From: Lachnospiraceae bacterium
GTDB lineage: Bacteria > Bacillota > Clostridia > Lachnospirales > Lachnospiraceae
Assembly: GCA_017958465.1 (NCBI GenBank)
Contig: JAGDCQ010000279.1
Span: 1 to 12,250 of the forward strand
Length of the DNA stretch: 12,250 nucleotides
Direction of reading: 5' to 3'
Translations under genes and position numbers: made by a program
Notes under the pieces: model-generated
What the model saw: the letters and a program-made list of their open reading frames with translations, nothing else
What the model was told of the DNA's origin: nothing
The model's database searches: none
Shown here: one piece after another, positions 6,555 through 12,250 of the stretch
Layout of the letters: each line of letters begins with the position of its first letter
Numbering within the stretch: position 1 is the first letter of the stretch

Positions 6555-7985
6555 TCACGGCTCATTATCTATGCAATATTCGAAGATCTTTGTCATCTCG
6601 TCGAACATTGTTCCCCTTGTATAGCCTTTGTCCCCAAGTTCTTCGGATCCGATACCGAAACATGCGCAGATAAGCTTTCTGCCGCTCACCTTCTCCACGA
6701 CCGTTGCCACATAGCAAAGCCCCGCAGCGTCCGTCGCCCCGGACTTTGTACCTATGGCAGTGAACTTGTCGCTGCGGTACTTTTCCGGCTCAGCGTAGTA
6801 ATAGTTACTGGTCATGAGCTTTCTGCCCTTTACAACAGTGCCGTCGGCCAGTGTGTAATCCGGCACGGTATACTCCTTGTTTGCCACAACTGCCGCCAGA
6901 GCATCATTCTTCATGAAGCTTACGGCGATCTTTGCCATATCGGAAGCAGTTGAGTAGATATTCATAAAGCCGTTTCCCTTGTCAAGCCCCACAGGGTTGT
7001 CCACATGGGTAGAGTTTGCGCCGCACCGCTTAGCGGTGGCGTTCATCTCTTCAACAAAGGCATCCACGGCTCCAAGGCCGTTTCCGCCGGCTATCACCGC
7101 ACCCGCGTTTGCAGCGATCACAAAGGCCGCATCGCCGCAGGACTCCATAAGGAGCATGTGGAGCCACACTTCAAGCGGGAAGGTCTGCCCTTCTACAACG
7201 CCGTAGTTCCACTCATCCTCAGGGATCATGCTCTTAATCTCACCTGTTACGGTAAGAGGCGTGCTCATGTTAAGGTACTCTATCGCCACCATGGCGGTAA
7301 GCATCTTTACCGTACTTGCGGGGTATATCTGCTTGTCACGGTTGTAGCTTATGATCTCGTTGCCGTTCCCGTCCGTTACAACATAGGACAGACCCACAAA
7401 AGTAGGGATATCCGTTCTTCCGCTGCGTGAATAGTAGCCGGATTGCGCCGGAGGCGGTGTAGGCGTATTTGTGGGTGTTGCCGGCACCTCTGTCGGAGTC
7501 GGCGTATTTGTCGGAGTCGCAGGGACTTCTGTAGGTGTAGCCTGCGCCTCTGTAGGCGTTGCGGTAACTTCTTCCGGCGTAGGCGTCGGTGTATCCTGCA
7601 CAGGCTCCTGTGTGGGCGAGGGTACCTCAGCCGGCGTAGGAGTGTTTGTAGGCGCCGGAGTCCCTTCGATTATCCCGGAGGCTGTCGGTGTCGGCGTTGC
7701 ATCCGATGGGAGCAGCTCCTCCGTAGGCGCAGGAGTTTCTGTCGGAGCCTCCGTCGGTGTCGGTGCCTCTGTCGGGGCCTCCGTGGGCGCTTTCCCGGCG
7801 TTTGGCGCGGGAGTGCCGTTAATTGTTCCGTGCTCTGCGATAAGGTTGCCTTTTGCGCAGCCCGCGAGCATAATACAAAGCGTAAAAGCCAGGAGGCATA
7901 AGAGCCTCAGGCTTTTTACGCTTTTGTGTCCATTTTTCTTATTGATCCCTTGTTTCAAAACTAAAACCACATCTTTCCTGATCAA
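6555..7985 (-). CDS. Lipoprotein D-alanyl-D-alanine carboxypeptidase (peptidase S11) with Pro/Thr-rich spacer
   Basis: A 476-residue protein predicted to trim the terminal D-Ala of peptidoglycan stem peptides outside the membrane. Residues 24-43 are a lipoprotein signal ending in the lipobox LAGC with Cys43 as lipidation site. Residues about 58-182 are a low-complexity Pro/Thr/Ala/Glu spacer. The S11 domain follows: PASTVK with nucleophile Ser224 and Lys227, ESCG (281-284) at the SxN motif where Asn is replaced by Gly, and TKSG (413-416) at the KTG motif. The domain keeps the family order, so activity is plausible though the SxN variant is unusual. The assigned start is a TTG at 7985 that overlaps the stop of the glutamine synthetase gene (TTGA). 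No strong ribosome binding site is visible there, so the start is uncertain; a TTG at codon 10 (7958) would give a more typical signal peptide. The C-terminal membrane helix of PBP5-type enzymes is absent, in line with lipid anchoring. Confidence 0.88.
   Translation of the reverse strand: MIRKDVVLVLKQGINKKNGHKSVKSLRLLCLLAFTLCIMLAGCAKGNLIAEHGTINGTPAPNAGKAPTEAPTEAPTPTEAPTETPAPTEELLPSDATPTPTASGIIEGTPAPTNTPTPAEVPSPTQEPVQDTPTPTPEEVTATPTEAQATPTEVPATPTNTPTPTEVPATPTNTPTPPPAQSGYYSRSGRTDIPTFVGLSYVVTDGNGNEIISYNRDKQIYPASTVKMLTAMVAIEYLNMSTPLTVTGEIKSMIPEDEWNYGVVEGQTFPLEVWLHMLLMESCGDAAFVIAANAGAVIAGGNGLGAVDAFVEEMNATAKRCGANSTHVDNPVGLDKGNGFMNIYSTASDMAKIAVSFMKNDALAAVVANKEYTVPDYTLADGTVVKGRKLMTSNYYYAEPEKYRSDKFTAIGTKSGATDAAGLCYVATVVEKVSGRKLICACFGIGSEELGDKGYTRGTMFDEMTKIFEYCIDNEP
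7440..7814 (-). repeat. Pro/Thr-rich low-complexity coding region
   Basis: It encodes residues about 58-182 of the S11 lipoprotein, built from units such as PTEAPTPTEAP and TPTNTPTP. A 13-residue unit TEVPATPTNTPTP occurs twice in direct succession (DNA copies 7462-7500 and 7501-7539). The two copies give the same amino acids but differ at many third codon positions, so the protein pattern seems to be kept by selection. Such spacers commonly carry surface domains through the cell wall. Confidence 0.85.
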
Positions 7986-10096
7986 ACTTCAAACAGCAGA
8001 TCGCCATATGTAGGAACCGGCCAAAGTCGCTTGTCCACTATGGTTTCCAGGCTGTCTATAGGTTTCCTCAGCCTGTCCATCACAGGGACAACGTCATCCC
8101 TGTAGGCCACAGCCTTATCCTTCTCATCATGTATCTCCCTTGCTCTCTCAAGAGCTGCCTTAAGATCGGCAACAGCCGATTCTGCATCCGCAAGGTAGTC
8201 CTGAACCTGGGTAAGGAGCCTCTCCTGTGTGCCAACGCCGATTGTCGTAGAGGCGCTGTTTATATAGGTGATGCTCTTTGCAAGCTCCGACGCAAACCTT
8301 ATGGAGGCAGGGATAAACTGGCGTGAAGCCATCTCCACCATAGTCTCGGCTTCGATATTTATGGTCTTTGAGTAGGATTCGTAGTAGATCTCGGCCCTTG
8401 CTTTCAGCTCCGTCTCGGAAAGAACGTGTTCTTTTGCAAACAGCCTTACGGACTTTTCGTCAACCCATGCGGGGATCGCATCCACCATGGTGAGGAGCTC
8501 TACAAGCCCGCGGCGCCTTGCTTCCTCGCGCCATTCCCCACTGTAGCCGTCACCGCTGAAGATCACGCGGCCGTGATTGTTTATTGCATCCGCTATTATC
8601 CGCTTTGCGCAGGCCTCTTTGTCATCTGCGGTCTCGAGGATATCCGAAAACTCATCGAGAGACTCTGCTACCGTGGTATTTATGACTACGTTGGCGTCCG
8701 CTATGGACTGGGAAGCGCCGACGCTTCTGAACTCAAATTTGTTACCGGTGAAGGCAAACGGCGAAGTCCTGTTGCGGTCGGTTGCATCGCGCTTTATCTG
8801 CGGCAGCGCATGCACTCCGACATCTATCCTTCCGCCCTTCTTGGAGCTTGTGGTATCTCCTGTCTTTGCAAACTGATCGAGGATATCCTCAAGCTGTGAG
8901 CCCACGAACACGGAGATGATGGCAGGGGGCGCCTCTGCGCCTCCAAGACGCCTGTCGTTGCCGGGGGTGGAAGCCGAGAGCCTTAAAAGCTCCGGATATC
9001 TGTCCACAGCCTGGATAACGGCCGCAAGGAAAAGCAGGAACTGGATATTCTCGTGAGGAGCCTTTCCGGGTTTGAACAGGTTTTCTCCTGCATCCGTGGA
9101 AAGCGACCAGTTGTTGTGCTTACCGGAACCGTTTACTCCGGCAAAGGGTTTCTCCGCAAGGAGGCAGGCAAGATCGTGGCGGATAGCCACTTTCTTCATA
9201 ACCTCCATAGTGAGCTGGTTTGAATCGCAGGCAATGTTTGCCTCGGCATAAAGCTGGGCAAGCTCGTGCTGCGCGGGAGCGGCCTCATTGTGCTGGGTCT
9301 TTGCAAAGATCCCAAGCTTCCAGAGCTCCCTGTTTACCTCTCCCATATAGGCCGAAACGCGCTCTTTGAGCAAACCGAAGTAGTGGTCGTCCAGTTCCTG
9401 GCCCTTGGGAGGCTTTGTGCCAAACAGCGTGCGCCCTGTAAAGATCAGGTCGTCGCGCCTTAAATACTTCTTTCTGTCGATCAGGAAATATTCCTGCTCC
9501 GGGCCCACGTTGCAGTAGACCCTGTTCACATCCTGCCTGCCGATGGCGTGCAGGAGCCGCACTGCTGCGCGGTCGATGGCTTCCATGGACCGCAGGAGGG
9601 GCGTCTTTTTATCAAGGGCATCGCCGTTGTACGAGCAGAAGGCCGTAGGGATACAGAGCACGATACCGCCTGCGTCCTCAAGGAGGAAGGCAGGTGAAGT
9701 GCAGTCCCAGGCTGTATAGCCTCTGGCCTCAAAGGTGGACCTTATCCCGCCCGAAGGGAAGGATGAAGCATCCGACTCGCCCTTTATGAGCTCCTTCCCG
9801 GAAAACTCCATTATACAGCGCTCGTTACCGGAAGCCGAAGGGAAAACAAAGGAATCCTGCTTTCCCGCTGTAGTACCTGTCATGGGCTGGAACCAGTGTG
9901 CGTAGTGCGTTGCTCCGCGCTCTACCGCCCAGTCGCGCATAGCTGCCGCAACTGCCTCTGCCACTTCCGGCGCAAGGTCGTTGCCGCTGCTCATAGTATT
10001 CCTGAGTTCTTCATAGACACAAGGCTCGAGCCTTTCCTTCATGACACGGTCGTCAAAGGTGTCTATTCCGAAGATTTCACTGATAACATTGCCCAT
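7982..10096 (-). CDS. glnN: Type III glutamine synthetase (GSIII)
   Basis: This 704-residue enzyme makes glutamine from glutamate, ammonia and ATP in the cytoplasm. Its length fits GSIII (about 700 residues) and not GSI (about 450). Family motifs appear in order: HWFQPMTG (67-74), EFSGKELIKGESDASSFPSG (97-116), GPEQEYF (198-204), HNEAAPAQHELA (269-280), NGSGKHNNWS (322-331), NDRRLGGAEAPPAI (380-393) and RNRTSPFAFTGNKFEFR (441-457), ending in LWPVPTYGDLLFEV. All expected metal and substrate motifs are present, so it should be active. The ATG at 10096 follows GAGG (10108-10105) by 8 nt, and the gene begins 23 nt after glgB ends. Its stop overlaps the carboxypeptidase start. No glnR, nitrogen-regulator gene or glutamine riboswitch is visible in the short upstream gap; expression probably depends on read-through from glgB. 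Confidence 0.96.
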   Translation of the reverse strand: MGNVISEIFGIDTFDDRVMKERLEPCVYEELRNTMSSGNDLAPEVAEAVAAAMRDWAVERGATHYAHWFQPMTGTTAGKQDSFVFPSASGNERCIMEFSGKELIKGESDASSFPSGGIRSTFEARGYTAWDCTSPAFLLEDAGGIVLCIPTAFCSYNGDALDKKTPLLRSMEAIDRAAVRLLHAIGRQDVNRVYCNVGPEQEYFLIDRKKYLRRDDLIFTGRTLFGTKPPKGQELDDHYFGLLKERVSAYMGEVNRELWKLGIFAKTQHNEAAPAQHELAQLYAEANIACDSNQLTMEVMKKVAIRHDLACLLAEKPFAGVNGSGKHNNWSLSTDAGENLFKPGKAPHENIQFLLFLAAVIQAVDRYPELLRLSASTPGNDRRLGGAEAPPAIISVFVGSQLEDILDQFAKTGDTTSSKKGGRIDVGVHALPQIKRDATDRNRTSPFAFTGNKFEFRSVGASQSIADANVVINTTVAESLDEFSDILETADDKEACAKRIIADAINNHGRVIFSGDGYSGEWREEARRRGLVELLTMVDAIPAWVDEKSVRLFAKEHVLSETELKARAEIYYESYSKTINIEAETMVEMASRQFIPASIRFASELAKSITYINSASTTIGVGTQERLLTQVQDYLADAESAVADLKAALERAREIHDEKDKAVAYRDDVVPVMDRLRKPIDSLETIVDKRLWPVPTYGDLLFEV

Positions 10097-10119
10097 ATTC
10101 TAAACCTCATTTAACTTTC

Positions 10120-12250
10120 TTAAGACTCTTTTGCCGTTTTCTTTACGGCAGTCTTTTTTGAAGCAGCAGTTTTCCCAGCGGGTGCTTTCTTCGTACCCGT
10201 TTTCGCTTTTACAGGCTTTTCACCGGCCTCTGCTTTTGTATCCTTCGCTTTCGCGGCCTTCTTTTCCTCGTCGCTTGTACAGGTGAACACAGCCATTCCA
10301 AGAGGCGGGATATTGACGGGCATGGAATTTGGCCTGCCGTCTATCTGTATGGGCTTCGATTTTATAGCCTTCGGGTTTGTAAAGCCTGTGCCTCCGAACT
10401 CTTCGCTGTCACTGTTGAATATCTCCTTGTAGGTCCCGGCAAAAGGCACTCCCATGGGCCTTCCCTCGTACCTTACAGGTGTAAAGTTGCAAATGAACAG
10501 CAGCTCCTTGTCGCCCTCGTTACCGCGCCTTACAAAGCTTACCGTGCTGTGGTCCGCGTCTTCGCAGCTCATCCATTCAAATCCGTCGGGCTCGAAATCC
10601 TTTACATACATGCAAGGGTACTTCCGATAGAGCTTAAGCAGCTCCTCCATGTACTTAAGGAGTTTTGCGTGGAGCGGATCCTCAAGCAGGAACCAGTCCA
10701 GACTCCTTTCCTCGCTCCATTCACGCTTCTGGCCGAAATCCTGACCCATGAAGAGCAGCTTCTTTCCGGGGTGTCCTGCCATAAAGCCGTAAGCAACACG
10801 CAGGTTTGCAAATTTGTCTGTCTCATAGCCCGGCATCTTATTCAGCAGCGAGCACTTTCCGTGCACTACCTCATCGTGGGAAAGCGCTAAGATGAACTTC
10901 TCGCTGTATGCGTACATCATACTGAAGGTGAGGGCTCCGTGGCACCCTTTCTTGAAGAGCGGATCCTGCTTCATGTATTCTGTGAAGTCGTTCATCCAGC
11001 CCATATTCCACTTAAAGTCGAAACCAAGCCCGCCGTCGTTAAGGTCTCCCGTGATCTTTGGCCAGGCTGTGGACTCCTCGGCTATGATGAGTGCTCCGTC
11101 CTTGCGCTGTTTGAATATGGAATTCAGATGCTTGATGAACTCTATTGCCTCAAGGTTTTCGTTACCGCCGTAAACGTTCGGTATCCATTCCCCGGGGTTG
11201 CGCCCGTAATCAAGATAGAGCATGGATGCGACTGCGTCCATGCGGATGCCGTCTACATGGTATTTTTCCGTCCAGAACAGGGCGCTTCCTATCAGGAAGT
11301 TCTTAACCTGAGGACGGCCGTAGTTGAATATCAGCGTGCCCCAGTGCGGGTGCTCGCCCTTGCGCTTATCCTTGTGTTCGTAAAGGCAGGTGCCGTCGAA
11401 GCTTGCAAGTCCGAAGGCGTCTTTCGGGAAGTGGGCGGGAACCCAGTCAAGGATAACGCCGATCCCCTTTTTATGCATATAATCCACGAAATACATGAAA
11501 TCCTCAGGAGTACCGTAGCGGGCTGTAGGAGCATAGTATCCTGTTACCTGATACCCCCAGGAACCGTCGAAAGGATGCTCCATTACAGGCATAAGCTCGA
11601 TGTGGGTATATCCTGTCTTTTTAACATGCTCTGCAACAAGTGGCGCGATCTCCCTGTAATTGTAGAAACTGTCCTTGTTTTCATCAGGCTTCTTAAAGGA
11701 GCCCAGGTGCATTTCATAAACATAGAAAGGCTCTTTGTCGTAGTCTGTCTTCTTTCTCTTCTCCATCCACTCCGCGTCTTTCCAGGCGTAGGAGTTGATG
11801 TCCGCTACAATGGAGGCTGTACCCGGACGGAGCTCCGCGGCATTTGCATAAGGATCGGCCTTATAGTACGTAAGCCCGCCGCGGCTCTTGATCTCGTATT
11901 TGTAAAGCTCGCCGGCCTTGATCCCCGGAATAAACAGCTCAAATACGCCGGATTCGGTGTGGCGCTGCATGGGAGCAACCCTGCCGTCCCAGTTGTTGAA
12001 GGCACCGCACACGCTCACACGGATGGCGCAGGGAGCCCATACCGCAAAGCGGACACCCTTAACACCGCCCACAGTCATCTCGTGTGCGCCAAGAACGTCA
12101 TAAATCCTGTAATTGATACCCTTCGAGAAAAGATCAAGATCCTCCTGCGAAAGTGTATCCTTAAAGTTGTAGATATCTGTTGCGGAAACAGTGTTTCCGT
12201 CTTCATACTCCACTTCGTATGTATATGCCGGCACAGTCTTTCTCGTCAGA
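10120..12250 (-). CDS. glgB: 1,4-alpha-glucan branching enzyme GlgB, 5' end beyond window
   Basis: GlgB makes alpha-1,6 branches in glycogen. From a GTG at 12234 there are 704 residues, but the frame stays open to the right edge (five more codons), and the first visible residues match the interior of the N-terminal domain of E. coli GlgB. I therefore treat the gene as 5'-truncated. Numbering from the GTG: CBM48 about 48-140; region I DWVPAH (263-268); nucleophile Asp333 in GIRMD; acid Glu386 in IIAEES; Asp454 in LSHDEVVHGK. These three are each 72 lower than E. coli Asp405, Glu458 and Asp526, so spacing is the same and roughly 70 residues lie outside. The enzyme should be active. Beyond the usual C-terminus (PPLGMAVFTC, about 652) is a lysine-rich tail of about 50 residues, a departure from E. 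coli GlgB. Confidence 0.95.
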   Translation of the reverse strand, partial: LTRKTVPAYTYEVEYEDGNTVSATDIYNFKDTLSQEDLDLFSKGINYRIYDVLGAHEMTVGGVKGVRFAVWAPCAIRVSVCGAFNNWDGRVAPMQRHTESGVFELFIPGIKAGELYKYEIKSRGGLTYYKADPYANAAELRPGTASIVADINSYAWKDAEWMEKRKKTDYDKEPFYVYEMHLGSFKKPDENKDSFYNYREIAPLVAEHVKKTGYTHIELMPVMEHPFDGSWGYQVTGYYAPTARYGTPEDFMYFVDYMHKKGIGVILDWVPAHFPKDAFGLASFDGTCLYEHKDKRKGEHPHWGTLIFNYGRPQVKNFLIGSALFWTEKYHVDGIRMDAVASMLYLDYGRNPGEWIPNVYGGNENLEAIEFIKHLNSIFKQRKDGALIIAEESTAWPKITGDLNDGGLGFDFKWNMGWMNDFTEYMKQDPLFKKGCHGALTFSMMYAYSEKFILALSHDEVVHGKCSLLNKMPGYETDKFANLRVAYGFMAGHPGKKLLFMGQDFGQKREWSEERSLDWFLLEDPLHAKLLKYMEELLKLYRKYPCMYVKDFEPDGFEWMSCEDADHSTVSFVRRGNEGDKELLFICNFTPVRYEGRPMGVPFAGTYKEIFNSDSEEFGGTGFTNPKAIKSKPIQIDGRPNSMPVNIPPLGMAVFTCTSDEEKKAAKAKDTKAEAGEKPVKAKTGTKKAPAGKTAASKKTAVKKTAKES
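10122..10155 (-). repeat. Inverted repeat spanning the glgB stop codon
   Basis: Outer arms AAGACT/AGTCTT (10122-10127 and 10150-10155) enclose inner arms GCCGT/ACGGC (10133-10137 and 10145-10149) with a one-sided bulge. On the minus strand no T-run follows, so it is not a normal terminator for glgB. On the plus strand it is followed by a run of T (10154-10159). It may be chance in a lysine-rich coding end, or an mRNA structure between glgB and the glutamine synthetase gene. Confidence 0.4.
10123..10278 (-). other. Lysine/alanine-rich C-terminal tail of GlgB
   Basis: It encodes residues about 653-704. About 16 of 52 residues are Lys, mixed with Ala, Thr, Pro and Glu in units such as KKTAVKKTAK, resembling histone H1-like tails. 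It is expected to be disordered and strongly basic. E. coli GlgB ends without it. The frame is intact and leads straight to the TAA stop at 10122-10120, so it is not a frameshift product that I can detect. Confidence 0.85.

Noticed and set aside
7440..7814. CRISPR array or other spaced direct repeats
   Set aside because: The repetition is in-frame coding low complexity with no constant repeat and spacer pattern.
7471..8013. 180-codon Gly/Val/Ser-rich frame on the plus strand, and an Arg/Cys-rich one beside it
   Set aside because: Both are antisense readings of the Pro/Thr-rich stalk of the carboxypeptidase; their low complexity follows from that repeat.
10131..10160. Plus-strand intrinsic terminator at the end of glgB
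   Set aside because: The stem is short and bulged, lies in coding sequence, and no plus-strand gene precedes it; kept only as an inverted repeat.
12232..12234. GTG as the true start of glgB
   Set aside because: The frame is open to the window edge, no clear ribosome binding site precedes it, and the visible N-terminus matches the interior of the GlgB N-terminal domain.

Overview
The window looks like a chromosomal stretch from an anaerobic Firmicute, most likely a Lachnospiraceae relative with mid-range GC. The evidence is a DUF5721 protein (a family I associate with Lachnospiraceae), a type III glutamine synthetase, a membrane-anchored trigger-factor-like FKBP protein, a YkpA/YbiT-like ABC-F protein, and strong AGGAGG ribosome binding sites. 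This assignment rests on family recall, not on a search. Every gene I accept lies on the minus strand, so the window reads from right to left.

In transcription order: glycogen branching enzyme GlgB (5' end beyond the right edge); type III glutamine synthetase; a lipoprotein S11 D,D-carboxypeptidase with a long Pro/Thr linker; an ABC-F ATPase; a GH13 protein with the fold of a glycogen debranching enzyme but without its catalytic residues; a TraX-family membrane protein; a DUF5721 protein; and a winged-helix regulator with a large C-terminal sensor-like domain. These eight genes overlap or lie at most 48 bp apart, and a strong intrinsic terminator follows the last one (833-861). They could form one long transcript. 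To the left, a separate unit has its own near-consensus sigma-A promoter (757-785) and encodes a membrane-anchored FKBP-type protein that is cut by the left edge.

The genes link storage polysaccharide (GlgB and the debranching homologue), nitrogen assimilation (glutamine synthetase) and the cell envelope (carboxypeptidase, TraX-like protein, FKBP protein). The regulator at the end of the run may sense a metabolite and act on the cluster, but that is inference. The most notable observation is the GH13 protein. It keeps the debranching-enzyme scaffold, including the HNEANGENNRDG and GNNNAYC segments, but all three carboxylates of the active site are replaced, so it is probably a pseudoenzyme with a binding or regulatory role. 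No RNA genes, CRISPR arrays or mobile elements are visible, and no stretch longer than about 200 bp lacks a gene.
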